Shown piece by piece: positions 24,524 to 33,362 of a DNA stretch of 43,282 nucleotides. Numbering within the stretch: position 1 is the first letter of the stretch; each line of letters begins with the position of its first letter. The translations under genes were made by a program, and so were the position numbers. The stretch comes from CAIVAT01 sp038212325. Lineage in GTDB: Bacteria > Bacteroidota > Bacteroidia > Bacteroidales > FEN-979. Below the pieces are notes generated by a model. That model was not told the DNA's origin and searched no databases. It saw nothing but the letters and a program-made list of their open reading frames with translations. Location: positions 1 to 43,282 of the forward strand of contig JBBQUQ010000021.1 in NCBI GenBank assembly GCA_038212325.1, given 5' to 3'.

Positions 24524-26152
24524 ATGGAAAATTCTAAGAAATGGCAGCGTGCCGAATTGCTGATATTTACAATTGTTACGATCCTGAACCTGCTGCCGTT
24601 TGTGGCGACCAGGTTCTTTCCCAGCATGGACGGGGCCTCGCACCTCACCAACTCCAACATCATCAACCAGCTTGTTTTTCACCACAACAGCCTGTTCAGC
24701 CAGTTCTTCATGATCAACCCCGAGCCGGTCCCAAACTGGACCTCGCACCTGCTGATATCCCTTTTCACCCTCGTGATGCCTGCATTCCTGGCCGAAAAGA
24801 TCCTGTTAACCCTGTTGCTGATCGGAACCCCCTTTGCGTTCCGCAGCCTGATGAGCACCATTTCACCAAAAAACACACTTTACGCCTTCCTCATTTTTCC
24901 CTTTACCCATTCGATGTTTTTTTTCTTCGGATTCTTCAACTTCTGCATGGGAATCCTGCTCCTGCTCATCACCCTGAATTACTGGCTGCGCCATGGCCGG
25001 CAGCCGGGCATCAGACAAACCATGATCCTGGCCCTGTTGGTCGCTATCACCTATTTCTCGCACATCGTGCTTTTCGGGCTGCTGCTCATACTCATAGCTG
25101 TGCATATCGCAACGGCTTCCGTCATGGCACTGCTTTGTGAAAAGGCGAATACGAAAGCCATCCTGTTGCAGTTTCTGAGAAAAGCGCTGACCATCAGCCT
25201 TGCCGCCATCATTCCCCTCATCCTCTTTGCCTACTTCTTTTATTCCCGGCCAGGTACGCGGGAAATAAATTTTATCAGCCGGCAGGAGCTTCTCAATTTC
25301 CTGGTCACTGTTCGGCCGCTTATTTCGCTAAACCCTATCATTGAAGGCAAACAAACCGTTATCCTTTTTTACCTGTTCGCTTTATTGAGCGGAATCGGAA
25401 TCTTCGCCTTCCTGATCCGGCTTGTACGCAGATTCATCCTGAAAAGCAGTGTTGAAAATCCACCGGAAACTCCCTTGCTGCCTGGGTTCCATTTCTGGTG
25501 GATCGTTGCTTCCATGGCAGTGCTCATTGCATTGTACTTCAAGCTTCCCGATGCCTATGGAACCGCCAGTTACACCAATCTCCGGATCGGGTTTGTACTG
25601 TTCCTCATGGCCATACTGTGCTTTTCAACTTTTCGCATTCCCTGGTATGTCGGCCTGTTCGCTGCCATCACCGGCCTCTATGTGAACACCATGCTCATTC
25701 GTTACTACACCCCTGAGATCAATAACCTTGGGAAACTGGCCGTATCCTGCAACAAGGCCGCCGACTTTGTGGCCCCCAACAGCCTCGTGCTTCCGATATA
25801 TTGCCTCGACAACTGGTTTACAGGCCATTTCGTGGATTACCTCGCCGTCGACAAGCCCGTTGTGATGGTCTATAATTATGAGTGCCAGTCGGGGTATTTC
25901 CCGGTGAAATGGAATGAAGAGATGAAGCCCAATTATTGCCTGGGAAACGCTGCCACCCCCGAGAAATACATCAACTTCGAACTTATCAAAGGAAGGCCGT
26001 CGCTCAGCCTTGATTACGTGTTTGTTGTCGGGCAGTACGACCCGGCCAAGGACTGGTTTTTCACCACCCTCCATAAAATCCTGTCCGAAGATTTCGTATG
26101 CGTGTATGAAGCGGAGAATTGCAGCCTCTACCGGAACAAACTGTCAAAATAG
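24524..26152 (+). CDS. polytopic membrane protein, possibly GT-C glycosyltransferase-like
   Basis: A 542-residue protein with about ten or more membrane helices spread over residues 10-400 and a C-terminal soluble part (about 415-540) that is probably extracytoplasmic. After the first helix comes RFFPSMDGASHLTNSNII, with an Asp in the first loop followed by a small-residue/His pattern, as in many GT-C enzymes that transfer sugars from lipid carriers. The C-terminal part has AVDKPVVMVYNYECQSGYFP and ends in FVCVYEAENCSLYRN. I cannot name a family, so GT-C is an inference from topology and the Asp position. It follows the TPR gene on the same strand and carries copy 2 of the 62-bp element upstream. 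Confidence 0.6.
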   Translation: MENSKKWQRAELLIFTIVTILNLLPFVATRFFPSMDGASHLTNSNIINQLVFHHNSLFSQFFMINPEPVPNWTSHLLISLFTLVMPAFLAEKILLTLLLIGTPFAFRSLMSTISPKNTLYAFLIFPFTHSMFFFFGFFNFCMGILLLLITLNYWLRHGRQPGIRQTMILALLVAITYFSHIVLFGLLLILIAVHIATASVMALLCEKANTKAILLQFLRKALTISLAAIIPLILFAYFFYSRPGTREINFISRQELLNFLVTVRPLISLNPIIEGKQTVILFYLFALLSGIGIFAFLIRLVRRFILKSSVENPPETPLLPGFHFWWIVASMAVLIALYFKLPDAYGTASYTNLRIGFVLFLMAILCFSTFRIPWYVGLFAAITGLYVNTMLIRYYTPEINNLGKLAVSCNKAADFVAPNSLVLPIYCLDNWFTGHFVDYLAVDKPVVMVYNYECQSGYFPVKWNEEMKPNYCLGNAATPEKYINFELIKGRPSLSLDYVFVVGQYDPAKDWFFTTLHKILSEDFVCVYEAENCSLYRNKLSK

Positions 26153-26254
26153 CCGGATAAAAGCTCCTCCGCACGTAGAAATACGCATCAAAACTACGTT
26201 GAATTATCACAAAGATCAGGCAAATCAGCTCTTTCGCAGCCGATGCTGCCGGTG

Positions 26255-26262
26255 TAATTTTG
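26255..26262 (+). promoter_or_regulatory. candidate promoter: TTTCG ... TAATTTTG
   Basis: TAATTTTG fits the -7 consensus, and a -33-like TTTCG (26232-26236) stands 18 bp before it, which is close to the normal distance. The start of the small secreted protein is 41 bp downstream. Confidence 0.45.
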
Positions 26263-26303
26263 TCTCATTAAAAACGAAATAAAAAACAATTAAAATATAT
26301 AAA

Positions 26304-26669
26304 ATGAAAACTCAAAATCTAATTCAACGCACATTTTCCATCATCACACTTGTAACCGTAGCTTTCTTTCTACAAACCAGTTTTCTTTTCGCCGGAACCT
26401 TTGCAGGAAATGACGCTGCCTATCATGGTACAAAATGCAAAACCTGCATAAGCAATGATGCTGTATTGTTGCTTGCGCCCATCCTGCCGGTGGAAGCCAC
26501 ATTCTCAGATGAAGCAATATTTAGTGAAATCAACCTGGCACCTGCAACACCTGCCGAAGCAACTTTTGAGGTGACTTGCGGTTTGGAAGAGTATACCGGA
26601 TGTTCAGATGCCTTCCTGATCGCACATATTTTCCCCGTTGTGCCGACAGAAGCTGATTTCAACGACTGA
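26304..26669 (+). CDS. small secreted protein of unknown function
   Basis: A 121-residue protein with a signal peptide (FSIITLVTVAFFLQTSFLFA, then GTFAGNDAAYH). The mature part has four cysteines (KCKTC and two near residues 92 and 100) and three spaced copies of a short motif: PVEATFSDE, PAEATFEV and, at the very end, PTEADFND. I do not recognise the family. A promoter-like box lies upstream and a terminator hairpin directly after it, so it is a free-standing unit. The motif repeats may be short beta hairpins or binding sites, but this is speculation. Confidence 0.7.
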   Translation: MKTQNLIQRTFSIITLVTVAFFLQTSFLFAGTFAGNDAAYHGTKCKTCISNDAVLLLAPILPVEATFSDEAIFSEINLAPATPAEATFEVTCGLEEYTGCSDAFLIAHIFPVVPTEADFND

Positions 26670-26696
26670 ACGTTCAGGGTCAATCCTGCAAATTAT

Positions 26697-26728
26697 AAGA
26701 GGGCGTCCCACAGGCGTCCTTTTTTTTA
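26697..26728 (+). terminator. terminator between convergent genes
   Basis: AAGAGGGCG (26697-26705) pairs with CGTCCTTTT (26715-26723) with two G-U pairs around a 9-nt loop, followed by a run of T to 26728. It lies between the small secreted protein (plus) and the AI-2E gene (minus). Confidence 0.65.
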
Positions 26729-26779
26729 TTTGCCATCGGGCCGGTCGGCCTCGTCACCACACCGCGATGACCGGGTCAA

Positions 26780-27820
26780 TCATTTCGCCCTGGCATCCTT
26801 TGGTGTTCCAAGAAGAATTGCGATCCACCTGGTTTTTTCATTTTGCTCCAGCACGATCTTTATGCTAATGGTCAGCGGGACAGATAAGAACATTCCAATG
26901 GTTCCAAGAACGAATCCCCAGAAAATAAGGGACATGAAAACCACCAGCGTGGATAATCCCAATCCTCTTCCCATGATCCTCGGTTCAATAAAATTCCCAA
27001 GGATATTGTTCACGGCAAGGTAGGATGCAAGCGTCCATGCTGCACCTCCTGGTCCCAGCTGCACGAGCGCTAGCAGCAAGGCCGGGATCACGGCAATGAT
27101 GGACCCGATGTTGGGGATGTAATTCATCAGGCCTGCGATCAGCGCCCACAAAATGGCATAATCCAGGCCAATGATCCGCAGTGCAACGTAAATCAGAACA
27201 CTGGTCAATATGCAGATCAGCGTTTTTATTCCCAGGTAATGACGGATGCTGATGATGATCTTTGTGAGATAACCCATGGATTCAGCCGGTCCGGTAAATA
27301 TGGCCCTGGCCTTGTCAGGAAAGCTGCCAAGTTCGAGAAGTATGAACAAAACGGTAAGAAAGATTAAAAAAGCATTACCCATCAGGTTTACGAGTTCATT
27401 TACTGCACCTGCAGTAAAACTGAGGATTCTTCCCGGTTCTATCAAATCTGAAAATTGGTCTTTCGTAACCTTTATGCCATGCCCGCTCAGAAACTGGATG
27501 AAAGTGTCGCTGACAGCATCCAGGCTGGCCGCATATTTTGGTGTGTTAACGGTAAATGAGGATATTGCCCCCCCGATCAGGTATCCGAATCCAAGGAATA
27601 TGGAAAGGATACCGATCAACACGATGAGAATGGCCATTCCCTTTGGAACCTTTTTTGATTCAAGCCAGTAAATGGGTTGTGCGCAGATAATGCTGATAAA
27701 CAGGGCCAGCAAAAACGGAACGATGATCGATTTTGCAAAGATCATCCCCGCAAGGATGATGATGAATGCTGCAATTTTCAGCATGGCCGAAGGGTGCTCG
27801 TGGTTTGCGGTAGTGTTCAT
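26780..27820 (-). CDS. AI-2E family transporter
   Basis: A 346-residue inner-membrane protein of the AI-2E/PerM family (named after the proposed AI-2 exporter; many members act in ion or stress tolerance). It has eight or so helices, starting with IAAFIIILAGMIFAKSIIVP, and the family signatures YIPNIGSIIAVIPALLLALV (near residues 238-257), NNILGNFIEPRIMGRGLGLS and FWGFVLGTIGMFLSVPLTIS. Length is typical. Copy A of the 41-bp element lies 124 bp upstream, pointing towards it, and copy B points the other way to the next gene, so the two divergent genes are probably controlled together. Confidence 0.92.
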   Translation of the reverse strand: MNTTANHEHPSAMLKIAAFIIILAGMIFAKSIIVPFLLALFISIICAQPIYWLESKKVPKGMAILIVLIGILSIFLGFGYLIGGAISSFTVNTPKYAASLDAVSDTFIQFLSGHGIKVTKDQFSDLIEPGRILSFTAGAVNELVNLMGNAFLIFLTVLFILLELGSFPDKARAIFTGPAESMGYLTKIIISIRHYLGIKTLICILTSVLIYVALRIIGLDYAILWALIAGLMNYIPNIGSIIAVIPALLLALVQLGPGGAAWTLASYLAVNNILGNFIEPRIMGRGLGLSTLVVFMSLIFWGFVLGTIGMFLSVPLTISIKIVLEQNEKTRWIAILLGTPKDARAK

Positions 27821-27944
27821 CTCCTAAATTCATTTTCCATTACCATGGCGCGAAGACGCTGCGATATCCCCATGATTGTCTGCTCCGAGGCACGTCAAGG
27901 TCATTTTCAACGGTGTAAAGTTGAAGTATAAAAGGTTGAATTGT

Positions 27945-27985
27945 GTTACACAAATCCGGAAATAATTTATACAATTCACGCATTT
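27945..27985 (-). promoter_or_regulatory. 41-bp stress-cluster element, copy A (towards AI-2E)
   Basis: Read on the minus strand it aligns without gaps to copies B (28052), C (41013) and D (37546). Conserved blocks in gene orientation are GTGAAT (positions 7-12), a TRTAA-like block (15-19), TTATTTCC (21-28) and TTGTGTAA (33-40). Identity to copy C is 32 of 41 and to B and D 30 of 41 by hand count. It ends 124 bp before the AI-2E start. Confidence 0.65.
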
Positions 27986-28051
27986 ATGCATTTTTTTCGA
28001 CTCCTGTTCATATCATCGACGCACCGGGACAAAACTTCACCGGAACAGGGA

Positions 28052-28092
28052 AAATCAGTGAATCATGTAACTTTTATCCGAAATTGTGTAAA
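28052..28092 (+). promoter_or_regulatory. 41-bp stress-cluster element, copy B (towards the FAD/Rieske gene)
   Basis: Plus-strand copy, 146 bp before the oxidoreductase start at 28239 and 67 bp from copy A in divergent orientation. It keeps GTGAAT, GTAAC, TTATCCG (shifted by one base from copy A) and TTGTGTAA. The distance between the GTAA block and the GTGTAA block is 15 bp, close to the spacing between the two boxes of ECF-sigma promoters (inference). The rest of the 418-bp gap holds no gene. Confidence 0.65.
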
Positions 28093-28238
28093 ACATTTTG
28101 ATAACCAATGAGTAATTTTGATGCATGATATCAAGGTAGGCGAGTTTGCAGTCCGGTGATCATGAAGTTACTACTAAACTGTTATAATTTAAGCATATGT
28201 CGCGGTAATTCAAAAATAAATTCAACACAAAAAATATA

Positions 28239-29828
28239 ATGAACACATCCGCATCCGAACCAATTGACAGCAATATAACTTCAGGAGAAAATAAATCTTT
28301 TTGGACAGCATCAGCGCACCCAATTGTTTTTGAAAAACTCCAACAAAATATTGAAACCGATATTTTAATTGTAGGTGGAGGTATTGCAGGATTAACAACT
28401 GCATACTGCTTATTAAAAGCCGGACGCAAAATAATTATAGTAGAAGACGGATACATCGGCAGTGGTGAAACTGGTCGAACCACAGCACACATCACATGCG
28501 CATTGGACGACCGTTATTTTGAACTCGAAAAAATATTCGGTAAAGAAAAAGCAACACTTGCAGCCAATAGTCACATGGAAGCTATACAGTGGTTAGCTAA
28601 TACAGTTAAACATGAAAATATTGATTGCAATTTCAGAAGGGTTCCCGGGTATCTGTTTTTAAGCGGAAGCGATAATAAAGACACCCTCGAAAAAGAATAT
28701 GCAGCGACAAAAGCCGTTGGATTGCCAACAGAAATGCTAGAACAAGTTCCCGCATTAGCATCAGAAGAAGGAAAATGGTGCATCAAATTTCCCGAACAAG
28801 GTCAGTTTCACATCATGAAATATTTGAAAGGACTCACAGATGCAATCATCCGCATGGGGGGAAAAATTTATACCGAAACAAAAGCAGAAAACATTTCAAA
28901 AGAAGGAGCAGAAGCAAATGGTTTTGAAATTAAAGCCAAACACATCGTGGTTGCTACAAACACTCCGGTAAACGATTGGGTTGCAATGCACACAAAACAA
29001 TGGGCATACCGCACCTATGTAATTGCTGCAAAAATTCCCAAGGGAAAATTGCCTTATGCTTTATGGTGGGATACAGGAAATCAAAATTCAAAATGGATTG
29101 CCTCTCCTTATCATTATGTGCGCTTGCAGGAACTCAATTCCGATTTCGACCTTTTAATTTCAGGAGGCGAAGACCACAAAGTTGGACAGGCTGATGATGA
29201 AAATATTCCCGAAGTGGAAAGATATAGTAAACTCATTGAATGGACTAAAAAAAGATTTCCTGCAATCCAACATGTAGAATACAAATGGTCAGGCCAGATA
29301 ATGGAACCAATTGATTCCATGGCGTTCATCGGAAAAAACCCAGGTAACGAAAACATTTACATCATTACTGGCGATTCAGGAAACGGAATGACACACGCAA
29401 CACTTGGCGGAATTATTTTAACTGACCTCATCACAGGAAAAGAAAATCCGTGGATAGATGTATACAACCCTTCACGCATCACGCTAAATACAGCCGGTGA
29501 CTATTTACACGAAGCAGGAAACATGGTTGCACAATACGCAGACTGGATTACCAAAGGCGATATAAACGATGCAGACGAATTAAAACCAGGTCAGGGAGGA
29601 ATAATTTCTTCAGGCATGAAAAAAATTGCTGCTTACCGCGATGAACATAATCACCTGCATACCTGCACTGCCGTTTGTCCGCACTTAGGTGGCATCCTGC
29701 AATGGAATGCAGAAGAAAAATCTTTCGATTGTCCGTTACATGGTTCACGATTTACTACGGAAGGTAAGGTCATTAATGGTCCGGCAACGTCCGATTTAAA
29801 AAAATTACAAGTCAAAGAAGAATTATAA
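28239..29828 (+). CDS. FAD-dependent oxidoreductase with C-terminal Rieske [2Fe-2S] domain
   Basis: A 529-residue fusion. The N-terminal DAO-type oxidoreductase has a dinucleotide-binding fold (DILIVGGGIAGLTTAYCL, near residues 43-60) and GSGETGRTTAHITCALDDRY; the FAD-binding end is YIITGDSGNGMTHATLGGI. The C-terminal Rieske domain (about 440-525) has the full ligand set: Cys480-Pro-His482 and Cys498-Pro-Leu-His501, spaced by 15 residues. Electrons could pass between flavin and the cluster; substrate unknown. It heads the plus-strand part of the stress cluster and is followed after 104 bp by catalase. Codon use is AT-rich compared with the efflux genes. Confidence 0.93.
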   Translation: MNTSASEPIDSNITSGENKSFWTASAHPIVFEKLQQNIETDILIVGGGIAGLTTAYCLLKAGRKIIIVEDGYIGSGETGRTTAHITCALDDRYFELEKIFGKEKATLAANSHMEAIQWLANTVKHENIDCNFRRVPGYLFLSGSDNKDTLEKEYAATKAVGLPTEMLEQVPALASEEGKWCIKFPEQGQFHIMKYLKGLTDAIIRMGGKIYTETKAENISKEGAEANGFEIKAKHIVVATNTPVNDWVAMHTKQWAYRTYVIAAKIPKGKLPYALWWDTGNQNSKWIASPYHYVRLQELNSDFDLLISGGEDHKVGQADDENIPEVERYSKLIEWTKKRFPAIQHVEYKWSGQIMEPIDSMAFIGKNPGNENIYIITGDSGNGMTHATLGGIILTDLITGKENPWIDVYNPSRITLNTAGDYLHEAGNMVAQYADWITKGDINDADELKPGQGGIISSGMKKIAAYRDEHNHLHTCTAVCPHLGGILQWNAEEKSFDCPLHGSRFTTEGKVINGPATSDLKKLQVKEEL

Positions 29829-29932
29829 AAAACCAAAGCATAAAATAACTTCAAATAATTTCCAAGTTCACAACAGTATCAGGTTGCGCAGTAATTGGTG
29901 GAATCTTTTAAATCTTCTTTTAAAAATTAATC

Positions 29933-32074
29933 ATGGCAAACAAAAAATTAAACGACCTGAAATCCAACACTCAAAATGGTGATGGCCAAATGCTCTCTAC
30001 CAACCAGGGATTATTAATAAACGATAATCAAAACTCCCTTAAGGCAGGTGTAAGGGGTGCAACCTTGCTGGAGGATTTTATTTTGCGTGAAAAGATTACG
30101 CACTTCGACCATGAAAGAATTCCTGAACGGATCGTACATGCCAGGGGTTCTGGCGCACACGGAATTTTTCAACTCTATCAACCCATCGCTCAATACACAA
30201 AAGCAAAATTTTTAAACGACGTATCAAAACCAACTCCTGTATTTGTTCGCTTCTCTACCGTTGCCGGTTCAAGAGGTTCATCCGATTTGGCGCGTGATGT
30301 AAGAGGATTTGCCGTGAAGTTTTATACCGAAGAAGGAAACTACGATTTAGTCGGCAACAACATGCCTGTGTTTTTCATTCAGGATGCAATGAAATTCCCT
30401 GACCTGGTTCATGCAGTAAAACCCGAGCCCCATAATGAAATTCCTCAGGCAGCATCGGCACACGATACCTTTTGGGATTTTATTTCATTGATGCCCGAAA
30501 GCACACATATGATCATGTGGGTAATGAGTGACCGTGCCATTCCAAGAAGTTTGAGAATGATGGAGGGTTTCGGAGTGCATACGTTTCGTCTGATAAACAA
30601 AGAAGGTGTTTCACATTTCGTAAAATTTCATTGGAAACCTTTGCTCGGAATCCATTCTGTTGCATGGGATGAAGCACAAAATATTTCAGGCAAAGACCCT
30701 GATTTTCACCGGAGGGATCTGTTTGAAGCCATTAAAAACGGAGCATTTCCCGAATGGGAATTAGGTGTGCAAATCGTTCCTGAAGAAGACGAACACAAAT
30801 TTGAATTTGATTTGCTCGACCCCACAAAATTAATTCCCGAAGAGGTTGTTCCCGTACAACTAATCGGTAAAATGACGTTGAACCGTAACCCCGATAATTT
30901 CTTTGCCGAAACAGAACAGGTTGCATTTCATCCTGGTCATTTGGTGCCGGGCATTGATTTTACAAATGACCCGTTATTGCAAGGAAGATTATTCTCATAC
31001 ACCGACACCCAATTGTCGAGATTAGGAAGTCCCAACTTTCACGAAATACCAATTAACCGTCCCATTGTTCCCATCATGAATAACCAGCGTGACGGACACA
31101 TGCGACAAACCATCAACAGCGACAAAACAAGTTATCAACCCAACACGATCAGCAATGGTTGCCCGTTTCAGGCTAAAGCCGTTGACGGGGGTTTTACCAG
31201 TTTTGAGGAACGCATTGATGCAAAAAAAATCCGCGAACGCAGTCGCAGTTTCTTCGACCATTTCAGCCAGGCAACATTATTTTTTAACAGCCAGGCTGAA
31301 CACGAAAAAAATCACATCATAGGTGCACTCACTTTTGAATTAGGAAAAGTAGAACGCGTTGAAATCCGTGAAAGAATGTTAGGCATACTCCTGCATGTTG
31401 ATAAAACTTTAGCTGCAAAAGTTGCCGATGGTTTAGGAATGCAGGTCCCCAAAGAATCAGAGTATCCGATTAATCACAGTGTTCCTGCTGATGGAATTCA
31501 AAAAAATTACGAACCGGTAAACATGAAACAAAGCATTGAAAAGTCAGATGCTTTGAGCATGGCAAACACCATAAAAAATAGCATCAAAACAAGATGTATT
31601 GCAATTCTTGCAACCAATGGAGTAAATGAAAAATCACTTACAGAAATGAAACATGCCCTCGAAGCAGAAGGCGCAACAACAAAAGTCGTTGCGCTTAAAC
31701 TTGGGACTATCACCGGAGTTAAAGGAAAAGAAATAAAAGTTGACCAAAGTTTCCTCAACACAGCTTCAGTGCTATTTGATGCTGTATATATTCCTTCGGG
31801 TGAAAAAAGCGCAAATGCATTAAGCGCCGATCCTGATGCAATTCATTTTGTAAATGAGGCATATAAACATTGTAAAGCTATTGCTGCCAATGGTGACGGA
31901 GTTAATTTTTTAAATAAATCTGAAGTAATGGTTAAAAATAACGATGCAGATAAAAATCAAAATTTAACTACTGATTTGGGATTACTTATAGATAAACCTT
32001 CAAAAGACTTTATCGACGCAATTTCACATCACAGATTTTGGAAAAGAGAAAAACAAAGAATAATTCACGCATAA
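29933..32074 (+). CDS. katE: large-subunit catalase (HPII/KatE type)
   Basis: A 713-residue heme catalase, H2O2 to water and oxygen. The core has the distal His69 in ERIVHARGSGAHGIFQ, Asn143 in LVGNNMPVFFIQD and the proximal heme ligand Tyr356 in GRLFSYTDTQLSRLG. The extra C-terminal domain (about 540-690; KTRCIAILATNGVNEKSL to NALSADPDAIHFVNEAYKHC) is the flavodoxin/DJ-1-like domain typical of the large clade. It is slightly shorter than Escherichia coli HPII at the N-terminus. It follows the FAD/Rieske enzyme, which may itself make peroxide, so cotranscription would make sense. Start ATG 29933. Confidence 0.96.
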   Translation: MANKKLNDLKSNTQNGDGQMLSTNQGLLINDNQNSLKAGVRGATLLEDFILREKITHFDHERIPERIVHARGSGAHGIFQLYQPIAQYTKAKFLNDVSKPTPVFVRFSTVAGSRGSSDLARDVRGFAVKFYTEEGNYDLVGNNMPVFFIQDAMKFPDLVHAVKPEPHNEIPQAASAHDTFWDFISLMPESTHMIMWVMSDRAIPRSLRMMEGFGVHTFRLINKEGVSHFVKFHWKPLLGIHSVAWDEAQNISGKDPDFHRRDLFEAIKNGAFPEWELGVQIVPEEDEHKFEFDLLDPTKLIPEEVVPVQLIGKMTLNRNPDNFFAETEQVAFHPGHLVPGIDFTNDPLLQGRLFSYTDTQLSRLGSPNFHEIPINRPIVPIMNNQRDGHMRQTINSDKTSYQPNTISNGCPFQAKAVDGGFTSFEERIDAKKIRERSRSFFDHFSQATLFFNSQAEHEKNHIIGALTFELGKVERVEIRERMLGILLHVDKTLAAKVADGLGMQVPKESEYPINHSVPADGIQKNYEPVNMKQSIEKSDALSMANTIKNSIKTRCIAILATNGVNEKSLTEMKHALEAEGATTKVVALKLGTITGVKGKEIKVDQSFLNTASVLFDAVYIPSGEKSANALSADPDAIHFVNEAYKHCKAIAANGDGVNFLNKSEVMVKNNDADKNQNLTTDLGLLIDKPSKDFIDAISHHRFWKREKQRIIHA

Positions 32075-32084
32075 AATCAAATAT

Positions 32085-32204
32085 ATGAATAATATTTTCA
32101 AAACATTAATAGCCGGATACGGCGCAAAAAAACTAGGAGGTGGTTGTTTATCCACTGTAATAATTTTTGTAATAATCTTCATGTTATTACGGAGCTGCGA
32201 TTGA
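32085..32204 (+). CDS. 39-residue membrane microprotein
   Basis: A small frame starting 10 bp after the catalase stop: MNNIFKTLIAGYGAKKLGGG followed by a single membrane helix (STVIIFVIIFMLL) and RSCD. The glycine-rich turn before the helix and position inside an operon of membrane stress proteins support a real gene. I recall similar uncharacterised proteins in other Bacteroidota, but the function is unknown. A hairpin follows. Confidence 0.6.
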   Translation: MNNIFKTLIAGYGAKKLGGGCLSTVIIFVIIFMLLRSCD

Positions 32205-32221
32205 GGATGTGTCAAACTTCT

Positions 32222-32238
32222 CCTCTCCTTTGGAGAGG
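32222..32238 (+). terminator. hairpin CCTCTCC-TTT-GGAGAGG
   Basis: A perfect 7-bp stem with a 3-nt loop, 17 bp after the microprotein stop. No T run follows, so termination is uncertain; it may instead be a dispersed hairpin element or an mRNA-stabilising structure ahead of the YtxH gene. Confidence 0.4.
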
Positions 32239-32283
32239 GGTTAGGAATGAGGTAATAATTCAAACAATTTAAAAACAAAAAAA

Positions 32284-32562
32284 ATGAGTACAGGAAAAGT
32301 AATGTTAGGCGTACTTGCAGGCTTAGCCGCAGGCGCAGTTTTGGGAATCCTGTTTGCTCCTGACAAAGGAACAAACACACGCAAAAAAATCTCTAAAAAA
32401 GGAGATGATTATGTAGAAGAAATAAGATCAAAATTCGATGATTTCTTAGGAAGCATCACCGAAAAATTTGAGACAGCAAAAGAAGATGCTGATGATTTAA
32501 TGGAAAAAGGAAAATCAAAAGCACAGGAAGTAAAGCATGATGTTATGAATGCAGTGAAGTAA
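32284..32562 (+). CDS. YtxH domain-containing protein
   Basis: A 92-residue protein with one N-terminal membrane helix (VMLGVLAGLAAGAVLGILFA) ending in the family mark APDKGTNTRKKISKKG, then a long amphipathic helix (VEEIRSKFDDFLGSITEKFE to KHDVMNAVK). YtxH proteins are induced by general stress in Gram-positive bacteria and are common in Bacteroidota stress clusters. Membrane-anchored, with the helix probably in the cytoplasm. It is followed by the holin-like and a third small gene in close order (33 and 4 bp gaps), likely one operon. Confidence 0.85.
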   Translation: MSTGKVMLGVLAGLAAGAVLGILFAPDKGTNTRKKISKKGDDYVEEIRSKFDDFLGSITEKFETAKEDADDLMEKGKSKAQEVKHDVMNAVK

Positions 32563-32595
32563 AATGTTTCTCATCAACATTAATTTAAAAACAAC

Positions 32596-32937
32596 ATGGA
32601 AGAAAAAGCAACGATGATAGAATCACTGTTTGAAAAGGCAGAGTCTTATGCAAAAACCAATCTCGATTTATTCAAACTGCATGCTATTGATAAATCAGCC
32701 GATGTAGTTTCAACAATTGTATCAAAACTCGCCGTCATCATAGTAGTTTTGTTAATCATCCTTTTGTTAAGCATCGGTTTATCTCTATGGATTGGTGAAC
32801 TGGTCGGCAAAACAAATTACGGATTCTTCATCGTTGCTGGTTTCTATGTTATCATTGCGTTGATTTTGGGTTACAAGCGCCGATTGATTAAATCTCCCGT
32901 TAACGATTCCATTATTTTACAAATGATAAAAGAATAA
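32596..32937 (+). CDS. holin-like / Phage_holin_3_6-type membrane protein
   Basis: A 113-residue protein with an N-terminal amphipathic helix (IESLFEKAESYAKTNLDLFK), two membrane helices (VVSTIVSKLAVIIVVLLIILLL region and YGFFIVAGFYVIIALILGY) and a basic end. This is the layout of the phage-holin-like family that commonly accompanies YtxH genes in Bacteroidota; lysis is not implied. Position between the YtxH gene and the next small gene supports a joint role in envelope stress (inference). Confidence 0.75.
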   Translation: MEEKATMIESLFEKAESYAKTNLDLFKLHAIDKSADVVSTIVSKLAVIIVVLLIILLLSIGLSLWIGELVGKTNYGFFIVAGFYVIIALILGYKRRLIKSPVNDSIILQMIKE

Positions 32938-32941
32938 AAAG

Positions 32942-33361
32942 ATGAAAAAGCATTCACCAAATGATTCACTGGATGAGGCAATCGCTTTGATAGAAATAAA
33001 ACGCGACAAAGAATTAATTGAACTCAAAGAACAGTTTAATGAAATTCTTGAAAGTTTAAAACCTGTCAATCTTATTAAGGATACATTCAAAGCAGTATCC
33101 GCCTCACCCGATTTAAAAAACGACATCGGCAAAACAGCATTAGGGGTGGCTTCCGGACTTTTAGTTAAAAATATTTTGTTTCGTAATTCTCATAATCCTT
33201 TGAAGATAATTGCGAGTATCGTTCTGCAAACAGTAGCATCAAGTTTCGCTTCTAAAAATTCTGATGAAATAAAATCAACAGGTCAAAAACTTTTTCATGC
33301 TTTCTTTTCCAAACGAAAAAAAACAAAGAACAACGTGGAAAGTAAAATTTACAAGCAGTAA
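32942..33361 (+). CDS. hypothetical protein of the YtxH/holin operon
   Basis: A 139-residue protein starting 4 bp after the holin-like stop. It begins with a helical charged part (DEAIALIEIKRDKELIELKE) and has a moderately hydrophobic region (KTALGVASGLLVKNILF, then PLKIIASIVLQTVASSF) and a basic tail (FFSKRKKTKNNVESKIYKQ). No named domain is recognised. The tight spacing makes it part of the same operon, probably a membrane-associated partner. Confidence 0.7.
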   Translation: MKKHSPNDSLDEAIALIEIKRDKELIELKEQFNEILESLKPVNLIKDTFKAVSASPDLKNDIGKTALGVASGLLVKNILFRNSHNPLKIIASIVLQTVASSFASKNSDEIKSTGQKLFHAFFSKRKKTKNNVESKIYKQ

Positions 33362-33362
33362 A

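Noticed and set aside
24541..25140. 199-codon frame inside the polytopic membrane protein gene
   Set aside because: Frame-shifted shadow of the membrane protein; no signal, domain or ribosome site.
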